From NCBI GenBank assembly GCA_964435915.1, contig CAYTAO010000001.1:7095-71094 (forward strand): a DNA stretch of 64,000 nucleotides. Direction: 5' to 3'. Source of the stretch: Lucifugimonas sp964435915. Its GTDB lineage: Bacteria; Chloroflexota; Dehalococcoidia; Lucifugimonadales; Lucifugimonadaceae. Of this stretch, positions 1 to 8,886 are shown piece after piece. How positions within the stretch are numbered: position 1 is the stretch's first letter; the number at the start of each line of letters is the position of its first letter. The translations under genes and the position numbers were made by a program. The notes below the pieces were generated by a model, which did not search any database, was not told the origin of the DNA, and saw only the letters and a program-made list of their open reading frames with translations.

Positions 1-2
1 CA

Positions 3-413
3 GGTGGAGTCGCGGGCTTTAGAGGAACAATCGTCAACTGGGTCGACACACTGGTCGACTGGAACGACGGGCTCGACGCTGATCTGGCTTCCGAACTGTT
101 TGGCTCTATGTTCGACTACCCGATGCCATCCGACTATCCGGTGAACGCATACAACGGTGAGGCGACCGACGAGTGGTTCAGCACTTCGATTCGCGACCAG
201 ACTACTAAGATGATCTCCAACAGTGGCGGCCAGGAAAAGTACATGCCTTGGGTTGGACTCGAGCACTTCGGATCGAACTGGCTGACGGCATCTGAGCTCG
301 ATCGCCTGTTAGGTGAGATGCAAGCTCAGGGTGCGACACGCTACTGCTATTTCATCTACAACTCGATGGAACAGGAGATCTGGGACGTAATTCGGAAGTA
401 CAGCGCTGGTTAG
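3..413 (+). CDS. C-terminal part of an unrecognised protein, cut by the window edge
   Basis: The reading frame is open from the first bases of the window to a TAG stop, giving at least 136 residues, so the true start lies upstream of the window. The last 60 residues contain an aromatic-rich stretch (YMPWVGLEHF) followed by an alternating helix/strand pattern ending in WDVIRKY. This resembles the last strands and helix of a TIM barrel such as a glycoside-hydrolase-like protein. That is only a structural impression; no catalytic motif can be assigned. It converges on the amidase gene, with a strong inverted repeat between the two stops. Confidence 0.6.
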   Translation, partial: GGVAGFRGTIVNWVDTLVDWNDGLDADLASELFGSMFDYPMPSDYPVNAYNGEATDEWFSTSIRDQTTKMISNSGGQEKYMPWVGLEHFGSNWLTASELDRLLGEMQAQGATRYCYFIYNSMEQEIWDVIRKYSAG

Positions 414-576
414 GGAGGTTCATCCTCCCTGCATCACTCGTAGCTTGATTGCCGGGCATCGGGTAATAACGAGCTACTTTTGAGATGCTTGTGACCAGTT
501 AGTGACCAATGCCCGGTTATTCAATGAAATTCAGTGAGATGTATTCCAGTTCAGATCCAGAATAATTTATGATCTG

Positions 577-606
577 CCCCCCTCTCCCTCACAGGGAGAG
601 AGGGGA
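577..606. terminator. Inverted repeat between convergent genes
   Basis: A C-rich arm (CCCCCCTCTCCCT) and a G-rich arm (GGGAGAGAGGGG) flank a short CACA-type loop, giving a stem of about 10 pairs with a small bulge. It sits just past the amidase stop and 160 bases past the stop of the first ORF. There is no clear U-run, so it may terminate in both directions or be a small dispersed palindrome. A similar CCCTCTCCC/GGGAGAGGG stem serves as the terminator near 36660. Confidence 0.45.
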
Positions 607-613
607 TTGTCCC

Positions 614-2053
614 CTAGCTCACTGGGGGTCGCTTGTCGGCCCATGGGCGGGCTTCTTCGAATGCTGCGGAGGCGGCGAGGATCGTGATTTCGTCTTTCAT
701 ATCACCGATGATCTGGAGTCCGATTGGTAGCCCCCCAGACGAGAAGCCAGCTGGCGCTGATGCAGCCGGGTTGCCCGTCAGGTTGAACAAATAGGTGAAT
801 GGAGTGAAACCCCATAGCCTGTGCGGTACTTCCCTGCCATCGATCTTCTCGGGCTGCTCGCCGATCTTAAACGCCGGCACCGCAAGGGTCGGTGAAAGCA
901 GCAGATCGTACCCTCCAAAGAACTCGTTCATGTAGTTCCGGTACCAGCCAATGTTGCCAAGTATCTCCAATATTCTTGTAGCCGGTAGAGTCGCGGCGTA
1001 GTCAACAATGTCACCGAAGTAGTCGGTGAGTTGGTCCCTGTTATTTACAACGTCGTCCGTATTGCTGGCAACAGCCTTGATGGCGAAGTAATCGAAGAAG
1101 CTCCAGAAAACCTCTTCGTAGTCTGACGGATTGAAATCGACCGATTCGACTGTCGCACCGAGTTCTTCGAAAGTCTTAGCTGCCTTTTCTGCGACGATTA
1201 CCACCTCGGGATCGACCGGGTTGCCTCCGAGATCGGGTGACCAGCCAATCTTCAGTCCCTTAACGCCCTTACTGAGCGCGCCAACAAAATCAGGCACATC
1301 GTCACTAATCGCGCCGTACTCAGCCGTGGCCTCATGGCCCGAACCGAGCTGCAGGGCTATCGCTCCGTCTTTCACAGTGCGAGTCAACGGACCTGCAGAC
1401 GAGTTGTTCATGATGCTGTAACTAGCTCGTCCAGTGACGCCGCGAATTACCCTCCCCTGCGTCCCTTTGATCCCGTACACACCTGAAAACCCAGCGGGAA
1501 TTCTGATCGATCCACCGCCGTCACCGCCAGTAGCGTAACTCGACAATCCTGAGGCGATGGCTGCGGCCGACCCACCCGAAGATCCACCGGGAGTTGTTTC
1601 CAGATTCCACGGATTTCGTGCTGGCGGGCCGAGACGATTCTCTGTGGTGCCGGCCAATCCGTTTTCAGGAGCGTTGGTCTTACCGGTGACAATGCCGCCG
1701 GCCGCCTTAATGCGTTGCACCGGGATTGCGTCCTCAGTACCGAGTTCATCTTTGTGAGGCAGTGAGCCGTGAGTGAACGGTACCCCAGCAACGGAGTCTG
1801 TGTCCTTTACCGGAACGGGTACCCCATGGAGAGCACCGAGATCGTCACCGCGCATTACTGCGGCTTCAGCTTCGCGGGCACCGTCCATTGCTTGATCAGA
1901 CATGCGGTTGATAAAAATTCCCAGTTTAGGATCGAGTTCGTCGGCTCTCCGAATGTGAGATTCCATCAGTTCGACAGCCGAAATCTCTTTCGATCCGATC
2001 ATTTCGCGGAGTTTGTAGGTAGGTGTGAACCCGAGTTCTCGGTCCGAAGTCAT
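614..2053 (-). CDS. Amidase signature family hydrolase
   Basis: A 479-residue enzyme of the amidase signature family, which hydrolyses amide bonds through a Ser-cisSer-Lys triad. The pieces are visible: Lys83 in PVKDTDSVAG, the GGSSGGSAAA segment with the cis-Ser at about 158, and the nucleophile Ser at about 182 in GGGSIRIPAG. The 24-residue spacing between the two serines matches the family. Substrate cannot be read from sequence. GatA is unlikely because no gatB or gatC is nearby and the neighbours are catabolic. It is the last gene of a leftward run with the M42 peptidase, TPP enzyme and broken GYD gene, so it may act on a shared amide or peptide-like substrate. The ATG start follows a GGAGA and an AGGGCA stretch. 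Confidence 0.9.
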   Translation of the reverse strand: MTSDRELGFTPTYKLREMIGSKEISAVELMESHIRRADELDPKLGIFINRMSDQAMDGAREAEAAVMRGDDLGALHGVPVPVKDTDSVAGVPFTHGSLPHKDELGTEDAIPVQRIKAAGGIVTGKTNAPENGLAGTTENRLGPPARNPWNLETTPGGSSGGSAAAIASGLSSYATGGDGGGSIRIPAGFSGVYGIKGTQGRVIRGVTGRASYSIMNNSSAGPLTRTVKDGAIALQLGSGHEATAEYGAISDDVPDFVGALSKGVKGLKIGWSPDLGGNPVDPEVVIVAEKAAKTFEELGATVESVDFNPSDYEEVFWSFFDYFAIKAVASNTDDVVNNRDQLTDYFGDIVDYAATLPATRILEILGNIGWYRNYMNEFFGGYDLLLSPTLAVPAFKIGEQPEKIDGREVPHRLWGFTPFTYLFNLTGNPAASAPAGFSSGGLPIGLQIIGDMKDEITILAASAAFEEARPWADKRPPVS

Positions 2054-2163
2054 TGTGCCCTGCTCTCCTGTTTGGCTTGTTCCGGTGGGAACGGTCAGAT
2101 TCTAAGGGCAATTTGTGCGGCACGCCGAACGTACAGCTGAATTGACTATGAATTCAGACGAGT

Positions 2164-2454
2164 TTATTCGCCCTTCATGACCTCGATGAACAACTCCGTC
2201 GGTTCGGCCAGAAGCGTCTCCGTTGCGATCTTACCCCTAGGACCTAGATCGACTGCAAGCCTACTCATATAAGCATTGTCAGGTACTTCGATCAGCATGG
2301 CGAAATCCTAACGACCCAAGAGGGAGTACTCATAAACGACCCTGCAGCCCTGATCCGTTATTTCCAGATTGACCTGTGTAATCCGGTCAGGATCGTAATT
2401 GATCCGTTCGCGTCCATGCTCGGTGAGTTTAGAAAGCATCAGGTAAAACGGCAC
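2164..2454 (-). pseudogene. GYD-domain protein interrupted by an in-frame TAG
   Basis: A 96-codon frame starts with GTG behind a strong GGGAGG ribosome site and encodes a typical GYD-domain protein (PF08734): FYLMLSKLTEHGRERI at the start, EYSLLGR in the middle, then DFAMLIEVPDN and a LAVDLGPRGK segment. The family motif is G-x-Y-D, and here the Tyr codon is TAG (bases 2308-2310, codon 49). One substitution from TAC or TAT would restore the gene. GYD proteins are small, ferredoxin-fold-like proteins of unknown function, often beside catabolic genes. It lies 50 bases after the TPP enzyme and 110 bases before the amidase. It is either a fresh nonsense mutation or a base-call error. Confidence 0.8.
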
Positions 2455-2503
2455 TGTTGGTTCCTCCCATAGAGCACGATTGCGAGTGACTTATCTACAG
2501 CAG

Positions 2504-4135
2504 TTACTCCATTTTCGAACCGACGAAGTGTGACAGCGCTCGAGCCGTGGGAGCGGTGCGGACGTTTACTATTGCGGGTACGTCCGCGTCGAACGCACGT
2601 TCCAGGGCCGGCTGAATGTCCTTAGGATCCTCAACGAGTTCGCCGTGACCACCGAGTGCCTCAGCAACCTTGTCGAAGCGTGTGAAGCCAAGTTCTCGGC
2701 CCGGTTTTCTGATTCCTTCGACTCGCGCAGTCCAGCCTTCGTTGTTCGAAACTACGATCACGATTGGCAGATTGTGGCGAACGGCGGTATCGAAATCTTG
2801 AATGTTCATACCGAGCGAGCCGTCTCCGTGAAGCGTAATTACCTGCTTGGATGGCTTGGCGAGCTTTGCACCGAGCGCATATGGCAGTCCAACACCCATG
2901 CAGCCCGATGGTCCTGAATTCAGGCGGTGACCTGGAACAAATGTGGGGACGGACTGGCGACCGTAGTGGAGTATTTCATTGCCATCGACCGCGAGAATTG
3001 CGTCTCTGTCCATCACATCTCGAAGCTCCTTACAGAGTCGAAGTGGGTGGATCGGGCGGGTTTCAGCATTCTCGAGCGGAGCAACGCGCTCTCGACGGGA
3101 AAGATCAGCCTCCCTGAGATCGTCGATCCATTTAGATTTTGCTTTCGACTCGAAGCCAGACCGCTCGGCCTCATCAATCATCTGCTGAAGCACGGTCTTG
3201 GCGTCGCCTTCGATACCAACATCGATTGAGCGGTTGTGCCCCAGCTCTTCACCATGAATATCGATTTGAATTAACTTAGATTCTGCAGCAATACGTTTGC
3301 CGAAGGTCATCATCCAATTCATTCGGGTTCCGACCACCAGCACCACATCTGCGCCTCTGAATGCACTTGAGCGCGCCGCCGGAAACGACATTTCATGGTC
3401 GTCGGGTAGTAGGCCACGTGACATTGGCGATGTGTAGAACGGAATGCCCATGCGCTCGACGAGCTGGCGTAGCTCGTCATACGCTTGGGACCACCACACT
3501 CCGCCACCCGCGAAGATCATAGGGCTGCTGGCTTCGGACAACATCTTGACGGCTTGCTTGATCAGATCAGGATCACCGGCGGGTCGGGAGCGACCAATGG
3601 CGCGGGTTGGAGTGACCGCTTCGGACTCCTCGACTTTGCCATAGACAACATCTTCGTTCATATCGATGTAGACGGGACCTGGACGACCTGAAGTGGCAAT
3701 CCGGAAAGCAGTTGAAACATGCTCCGGATAGCGAGCAGGATCGGTGGGTCGCATCACGGCTTTGGACACAGGCTCGAACACGCTGACCTGATCTACTTCC
3801 TGAAAACCATCACGACCAAAGTCTTCGATCGGGCCAGCTCCACCCAGGGTGATCATTGGTGCGCAGTCGACCCATGCGTTGTACTGACCAGTCAGAAGGT
3901 TCAGGCTTCCAGGTCCGGAAGCCGCCGTGGTCACTCCGGGTTTGCCGGTCACTCTGGCGTAGGCGTGAGCCGCCATCGACGCAGCTTGCTCATGGCGAAA
4001 ATCGGTCACCTTGATGCCGAAATCCTCAGAGTTGTTAATGATTTCGTAGTTAGGACCACCCATGAGGAAAAAGAGGTGCTCCACCCCCTCTTCCTTGAGA
4101 GTGCGTGCTGCGAGATAACTGCCTTCTACTTCCAT
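2504..4135 (-). CDS. Thiamine pyrophosphate-dependent enzyme, acetolactate synthase-like
   Basis: A 543-residue TPP enzyme of the acetolactate synthase / benzoylformate decarboxylase / oxalyl-CoA decarboxylase superfamily. The catalytic Glu49 lies in FRHEQAASMAAHAYAR. The TPP/Mg motif begins GDGSLG at about residue 437 and ends in NN at about 464, the usual spacing. The three domains (Pyr, central, PP) are complete. No regulatory small subunit (ilvN) is adjacent and there are no other branched-chain genes, so a catabolic 2-oxoacid decarboxylase or lyase is more likely than valine synthesis. Its position opposite three 2-hydroxyacid dehydrogenases fits 2-oxo/2-hydroxyacid metabolism, which is an inference. 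Start: ATG behind GGAA. Confidence 0.88.
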   Translation of the reverse strand: MEVEGSYLAARTLKEEGVEHLFFLMGGPNYEIINNSEDFGIKVTDFRHEQAASMAAHAYARVTGKPGVTTAASGPGSLNLLTGQYNAWVDCAPMITLGGAGPIEDFGRDGFQEVDQVSVFEPVSKAVMRPTDPARYPEHVSTAFRIATSGRPGPVYIDMNEDVVYGKVEESEAVTPTRAIGRSRPAGDPDLIKQAVKMLSEASSPMIFAGGGVWWSQAYDELRQLVERMGIPFYTSPMSRGLLPDDHEMSFPAARSSAFRGADVVLVVGTRMNWMMTFGKRIAAESKLIQIDIHGEELGHNRSIDVGIEGDAKTVLQQMIDEAERSGFESKAKSKWIDDLREADLSRRERVAPLENAETRPIHPLRLCKELRDVMDRDAILAVDGNEILHYGRQSVPTFVPGHRLNSGPSGCMGVGLPYALGAKLAKPSKQVITLHGDGSLGMNIQDFDTAVRHNLPIVIVVSNNEGWTARVEGIRKPGRELGFTRFDKVAEALGGHGELVEDPKDIQPALERAFDADVPAIVNVRTAPTARALSHFVGSKME

Positions 4136-4207
4136 GTTTGTTCCAGATTCTCCATTGAACAGGTGTGATAATTCCCGCTGACAGAATACGCCTTACAGAC
4201 AGACTAT

Positions 4208-5374
4208 TTAACGCGAGAGACGGTTCGAAACGGCTGAACGCAGACGACTTACCTGCTCGGGATTAGATTCCGAAAGACGGGCCAGTACTCCCTTGGGGCT
4301 CGTGCCTGACAGTTTCGCGGTCTCTGCGATTAGCATCGCTCCGCCAGCAAAGTCTTCTTGCGAGATGAATTCCGGCACGACGCCGCTGTCTCCGCGATTG
4401 TGCCATGCTCCCAAAGGGAATGCAGTACCTGTCACCTTGTAGCCAAACGCTTTGAACGCAGATGCTTCACATCCGCCAGCGCTCATCAATTGCCTCTGAA
4501 TCTTGAAATCCGGATTTCCAGACTTGATACGATCTACTGCCGCGCCGAGATACGCCTCAGCTTCGTAGTCGAAAGTGGCAACTCGGTCGCCGGTGCGGAT
4601 CACGACACCTTGGCCTATTTCAGCCCCGGGCAGAACTGAGCTTGTTTCTACTGACACGATGATCGTCGTTTTTGGCAGCAACTCGCTTTCGGCAACTAAC
4701 ATCGCACCGAGTAGTCCGACCTCTTCCGCCCTAGTGAACAGACCATGTACGTTTCCGATTGTCGGTTCATCAACGATGCTTTCCAGGGCTGAAAGAATTG
4801 CTGCACAGCCGGCCAAATCGTCGACGGCTCGCATGCTGATGATCCCATCATCGATCTCGAAGTCGGGCAAATCGGGGATTACGGGGAGAGGAAGATCACC
4901 GAGGTCGACTTCCGTATCCAACGTTGCGTAGACCGTCTGCGTTGCCAGCCAGCCCTCCGCGCGTCGGCTTCTGGCGTAGTCATCCTCCGGGTCATCCGAG
5001 CCCGTCACCGTGGCACGCAATCGGTCGCCACCGCTCGAAATTACCAACACCGGTGTGCCACTCATACCGGCGCATGCGCCTACCCCGCCCAACGCCTTCA
5101 GAGTGAGCTTCTCACCGTCTTGCTCAACGACCTCATAGCCCGGGTGGTCTGTGTGTGCTACAAATGCGATTCCGGGAGTTGTTGGATCACCGCCGGGTTT
5201 GGTAGCGAGTACGTTACCCCATTCGTCTATCAAAACATCAAGTCCTGCCGCTTTCGCTCGTTCGGCGAGATAACCAGCGGTACCGTCTTCCCAGTACGAA
5301 GTGGCTGTATATTTTCCGAGATCCGAAAGTATTTCCAGAGCACTAGTTCCGATGGATTTTGAGTTCAATGTCAT
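4208..5374 (-). CDS. M42-like metallopeptidase
   Basis: About 388 residues, with the metal-binding pattern of M42/M28 co-catalytic zinc aminopeptidases: AHTDHPG (first His and Asp), MRAVDDLAGC (bridging Asp), RAEEVGLLGA (general base and ligand Glu pair), an acidic residue in VSVETSS, and a final His in AWHNRGD. The family removes N-terminal residues from peptides. A large insert between the first and second motifs fits the M42 PDZ-like domain. The frame also has an upstream TTG at 5389, but the ATG at 5374 gives a more natural N-terminus. It is the first gene of the leftward run and is divergent from the dehydrogenase array across about 165 bases that must hold both promoters. Confidence 0.82.
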   Translation of the reverse strand: MTLNSKSIGTSALEILSDLGKYTATSYWEDGTAGYLAERAKAAGLDVLIDEWGNVLATKPGGDPTTPGIAFVAHTDHPGYEVVEQDGEKLTLKALGGVGACAGMSGTPVLVISSGGDRLRATVTGSDDPEDDYARSRRAEGWLATQTVYATLDTEVDLGDLPLPVIPDLPDFEIDDGIISMRAVDDLAGCAAILSALESIVDEPTIGNVHGLFTRAEEVGLLGAMLVAESELLPKTTIIVSVETSSVLPGAEIGQGVVIRTGDRVATFDYEAEAYLGAAVDRIKSGNPDFKIQRQLMSAGGCEASAFKAFGYKVTGTAFPLGAWHNRGDSGVVPEFISQEDFAGGAMLIAETAKLSGTSPKGVLARLSESNPEQVSRLRSAVSNRLSR

Positions 5375-5538
5375 GTCACACTTGCACAAGAAGATTCAAT
5401 TGGGTCGGGGCAAATCAGGAATCAGGATACGTGGTGATTCGCTTCAAAGCGCCTCGCAATATACGGAACAGGTCCTACAATGCGCCGTGTTCGCTACTGA
5501 TTAGTTACGCGAAGTATAGAACTGAGATTCGAATCAAC

Positions 5539-6501
5539 ATGCCCGAAGTACTCGTATTCTCCGGCCCTGCTCTCCCATTGCTAGACATGGCAAATGATAT
5601 GAAACCCGACGGCTGGAATCTCCACATCCGAACCGCCGATTCAACCGAAGAGGAGATTACTGCTGCAGCCGAAGTAGCAGACTTCATTCTTGTGTTTGGT
5701 CACGGAGTTTCCGACGATGTACTGCGAACTGCAAGGAAGACGAAGCTAGTTCAGCTCTGTTCGGCGGGATTCGACGGAATAAATCTTGGCCTTGCCGGTG
5801 AGATGGGAATTCCGGTAGCCAACAACGGCGGTGCAAATGCAATTCCAGTGGCCGAGTTCGCTATAACGCTGGCGCTTTCGACAATCCGCCACCTGATAAT
5901 CAGCGATTCCGACACACGAGCCGGTGACTGGATGCGACCCGAGGTTGATGGTCGAGATTCACACGAACTGTTCGGCGCTACGGTGGGAATAATCGGTGCT
6001 GGACGAATCGGCAGCACTGTTGCAGGAATGCTTCGTGGGTTTGATACGACCACGCTGTACACCGACAAGATCCGAAGTGAAAAAGCAGAAATTTTTGGTG
6101 CCACGAGAGTCGAGTTAGATGAGTTACTTGAGCGGTCTGATTTCGTGACACTTCATACCCCCCTCGACAACAGTACACAGGGATTAATCGGTACGAGAGA
6201 GCTCCGACTGATGAAGGATACTGCGGTGCTGATCAACACTTGTCGGGGTCCGGTAGTTCAGGAAGACGCCCTGTACAAGGCGCTGCAAGATGGCGAGATA
6301 TGGGGTGCTGGACTGGACGTATTCGAGCAGGAACCGGTCGACCCTGACAACCCGATTTTGAAGCTGGACAACGTCGCGGTCGCTCCGCATATAGCGGGCA
6401 AGAGTTACGAAAGTTATCCGAGAAGAGTACGATTTGCCTTCGAAAATATGGTGAACGTGTGGCAGGGCGGAAAGCCCGAAAGTATTGTAAGTACTGAGTA
6501 G
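5539..6501 (+). CDS. D-isomer-specific 2-hydroxyacid dehydrogenase (copy 1 of 3)
   Basis: A 320-residue NAD(P)-dependent dehydrogenase interconverting 2-hydroxy and 2-oxo acids. The nucleotide fold is marked by GAGRIG (153-158). The catalytic Arg236 (NTCRGPVV), Glu265 (VFEQEP) and His284 (APHIAG) are all present. The frame is open further upstream, but the extra 60 codons are low-complexity and lie in the divergent intergenic region, so the ATG at 5539 beginning MPEVLVFSG is preferred. It is the first of three tandem paralogues, spaced 49 and 89 bases apart, probably co-transcribed. The three differ widely outside the catalytic motifs, so they are probably specialised rather than freshly duplicated. 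Confidence 0.9.
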   Translation: MPEVLVFSGPALPLLDMANDMKPDGWNLHIRTADSTEEEITAAAEVADFILVFGHGVSDDVLRTARKTKLVQLCSAGFDGINLGLAGEMGIPVANNGGANAIPVAEFAITLALSTIRHLIISDSDTRAGDWMRPEVDGRDSHELFGATVGIIGAGRIGSTVAGMLRGFDTTTLYTDKIRSEKAEIFGATRVELDELLERSDFVTLHTPLDNSTQGLIGTRELRLMKDTAVLINTCRGPVVQEDALYKALQDGEIWGAGLDVFEQEPVDPDNPILKLDNVAVAPHIAGKSYESYPRRVRFAFENMVNVWQGGKPESIVSTE

Positions 6502-6550
6502 GCAAGCCCCTGCCAATTACATTAGCTAATCCATAAGCCAATCAAGACAT

Positions 6551-7621
6551 ATGAGTCCAGACGCAAAAGATATTCGGGTTCTATTTTTAGGGCCAACAGG
6601 GTCAGGCACCCACTCGAGCGACACTGAGCAACAGAGCCGAGCCATCAAACAACTTGGTGCGGAGTTTGTTGTTTACGAAGGCGGCAGTGAAGGTGAGCTG
6701 ATCGAAGCTCTCAAAGACGCTGATGTAGTGATAAGCCAGGACCACGCTTTTTCGCCCAAGTTGTTCAGCTACATGGGAAAAAACGGTCGCTGCAAGGGTC
6801 TTGTTTCGTTCGGACACGGCTACGACGGCATGGACCTCAATGCCGCTGTGGAAAACGGTGTGATTCTGGCAAACACGGCGTCATTCGGTACCGAGGAAGT
6901 CAGCAATCAGACGATGATGCACTTCCTCATTTGCTCAAGAAAGTTTGTTCTGCACGACAAGCTCGTAAAGAACGGTATCTGGACTCGAGAGCACCTCGCC
7001 CCGATGGGCCACATATCGGGCCAAATATTTGGAATTATCGGACTTGGCGACATTGGCCGGTCGGTTGCACGTAAAGCCCTTGCGTTCGGGATGAAAGTGA
7101 TCGCATACGATCCGTTCATTTCGTCATGGGATGCCAAGGAATACGACGTCGAGATGGTCGGGACTCCCCAGGAAATTGCCAAGCGGTCGGACTACGTTTC
7201 ACCGCACACGTCCCTGACACCCAAAACACACCACATGATTAACGCGGCGTTCTTCGATTTGATGAAACCGACTGCCTACCTGATCAACTGTTCGCGTGGA
7301 CCGGTCGTCAATGAAAATGATCTGATCGACGCACTGGATGAGCGAAAGATCGCCGGGGCCGGGCTCGACGTGTTCGAGCATGAGCCGGTAGACCCGAACA
7401 ACCCGCTGCTAAAGATGGACAATGTTTCGGTCACCAACCACTACGCCTCGTACAGTGAGGCGGCATGGGACCGAGCCAACACCCAACTTGGTGAAGAGGC
7501 CATACGTATTGCTCTCGGCTACTGGCCAATGTCACTCATTAACCCAGACGTACGCAGCACGGTCGAACCACGAGAATGGGCAGTTAGCTGGGAGGTCATG
7601 CTCGGCGAGCTGGGTGAGTAG
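6551..7621 (+). CDS. D-isomer-specific 2-hydroxyacid dehydrogenase (copy 2 of 3)
   Basis: A 356-residue member of the same family as its two neighbours. It carries GLGDIG at 164-169, catalytic Arg249 (NCSRGP), Glu278 (VFEHEP) and His297 (TNHYAS). The usual H-x-A-G after the catalytic His is replaced by HYAS, so the active-site rim differs from copy 1. A C-terminal extension of about 25 residues (ending VMLGELGE) is absent from copy 1. The second half of the N-terminal domain (FGTEEVSNQTMMHF) closely matches copy 3, suggesting copies 2 and 3 are nearest relatives. Start: ATG at 6551; no strong Shine-Dalgarno sequence is visible. Confidence 0.9.
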   Translation: MSPDAKDIRVLFLGPTGSGTHSSDTEQQSRAIKQLGAEFVVYEGGSEGELIEALKDADVVISQDHAFSPKLFSYMGKNGRCKGLVSFGHGYDGMDLNAAVENGVILANTASFGTEEVSNQTMMHFLICSRKFVLHDKLVKNGIWTREHLAPMGHISGQIFGIIGLGDIGRSVARKALAFGMKVIAYDPFISSWDAKEYDVEMVGTPQEIAKRSDYVSPHTSLTPKTHHMINAAFFDLMKPTAYLINCSRGPVVNENDLIDALDERKIAGAGLDVFEHEPVDPNNPLLKMDNVSVTNHYASYSEAAWDRANTQLGEEAIRIALGYWPMSLINPDVRSTVEPREWAVSWEVMLGELGE

Positions 7622-7710
7622 ATTCCTAAAGATTTCCACCGGGCTGTAAACTCCAGATTACGGTTCGTACTACAACATTTCAAGATTCAGGTTTTCACGG
7701 AGTAACGAAA

Positions 7711-8751
7711 ATGGCGAAACATCGAGTGGTAGTGCTTGGACCGAATACTGACGATCCGCTCCACCATGAGCGGGCCGAAATGGCCGATCTGGACATTGAG
7801 TTCGTCCAAGAGGCGCCGACGTCAGAGGGTGAGGCAATGGAGGCCGTCCGAGGCGCCGATGCAATCATGATGATGGGCAACTGGGGCACCGAGCAGGTGA
7901 TTAAGGCGGCCGACCAGACGCAGGTACTTGCCGTCTACTCGCACGGATTCAACCACATTGATGTAGACGCCGCCACCGATATGGGAATCGTCGTTACTAA
8001 CAGCGCTGGAATGTGTGCAGAAGAGGTATCCAATCAGGCGGTGACGATGGCCCTAGCGCTGAATCGACAGGTTGTGCAATCGACGATTCAACTTCGAGAA
8101 ACCGGCAGTTGGGATCGACAGCCGTTAATGCCGATCGAGCCAATCGATGAGCAGACTCTCGGTATCATCGGATTTGGCAATATCGGTCGACAGGTAGCTC
8201 GCAAGCTCGGTCAAGGCTGGCGCATGGAGACGCTTGTCTATGACCCCTATGTGGCTCCATGGATCATCAGCGAATACGGGGTGAAGCAGATCTTCGATAT
8301 CAATGAACTCTGTGAACGCTCCGACTACATTATTGTCGTGGTCCCGCTGAACTCTGAGACGTTCCACATGGTTGGTGCCGAACAGCTCGATCACATGAAG
8401 AAGCCGGCTTACTACATCAACGTTTGCCGGGGTTCTGTAACTGACGAACCAGCAATGATCGCGGCGCTTAAGGCCGGAAAGATCCGCGGTGCGTGTCTCG
8501 ATGTGTTCGAGCAGGAACCGGTAGACCCGAAAAACCCTCTTCTCCAGATGAGTAACGTGATCACCGCAATGCACCTTGCCGGCGCGTCAACACGTTCAGG
8601 TTGGCTGGCTCGACAACGAGCTTCGCAGCAGGTTGGGGCAGTTCTACGTGGTCAGTGGCCGAGCGCAGGCCAGAACCCGGAAGTAGCTTCGAAACTTGCT
8701 GAGAAGACACGTATGCCGGGGTCGGTCGGAAAGGTCTACGGCGAAGGTTGA
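7711..8751 (+). CDS. D-isomer-specific 2-hydroxyacid dehydrogenase (copy 3 of 3)
   Basis: A 346-residue dehydrogenase with GFGNIG at 154-159, catalytic Arg240 (NVCRGS), Glu269 (VFEQEP) and His288 (AMHLAG). Like copy 2 it has a longer C-terminus than copy 1. The EEVSNQAVTMAL segment shared with copy 2 is the family's substrate-domain helix. The ATG follows an ACGGAGTAACGAAA ribosome site. A hairpin with a U-run lies 25 bases past the stop and probably ends this transcript, separating it from the M81-type gene. Substrate cannot be inferred; tandem copies suggest a mixture of related hydroxyacids. Confidence 0.9.
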   Translation: MAKHRVVVLGPNTDDPLHHERAEMADLDIEFVQEAPTSEGEAMEAVRGADAIMMMGNWGTEQVIKAADQTQVLAVYSHGFNHIDVDAATDMGIVVTNSAGMCAEEVSNQAVTMALALNRQVVQSTIQLRETGSWDRQPLMPIEPIDEQTLGIIGFGNIGRQVARKLGQGWRMETLVYDPYVAPWIISEYGVKQIFDINELCERSDYIIVVVPLNSETFHMVGAEQLDHMKKPAYYINVCRGSVTDEPAMIAALKAGKIRGACLDVFEQEPVDPKNPLLQMSNVITAMHLAGASTRSGWLARQRASQQVGAVLRGQWPSAGQNPEVASKLAEKTRMPGSVGKVYGEG

Positions 8752-8775
8752 TAGAGCGCCGATTTGGTTCGAATC

Positions 8776-8811
8776 AAAAGCCGGTGGAGCCAGGTTCTTT
8801 GCCGGTTTTTT
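8776..8811 (+). terminator. Rho-independent terminator after the dehydrogenase array
   Basis: AAAAGCCGG pairs with CCGGTTTTT (nine pairs including one G-U) around a 17-base loop, and the 3' arm runs into six T residues. It lies 25 bases after the stop of the third dehydrogenase. Confidence 0.6.
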
Positions 8812-8886
8812 GTTGCCTTTAAGAACTACTCCTAAGACAATCGATCTCTTTACGCACGAAACTACAGGTACAAGCCTGAATTTCAA

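Noticed and set aside
614..2053. Amidase as GatA of the tRNA amidotransferase
   Set aside because: There are no gatB or gatC neighbours, and the gene sits among catabolic enzymes.
5359..5538. N-terminal extension of the first 2-hydroxyacid dehydrogenase
   Set aside because: It overlaps the divergent peptidase start and would occupy the shared promoter region; family similarity begins at MPEVLVF.
8766..8775. tRNA T-loop-like string GGTTCGAATC (also 17678-17687)
   Set aside because: No acceptor stem, anticodon arm or CCA-type end flanks either; the first runs into the terminator and the second lies in the PTER coding sequence.
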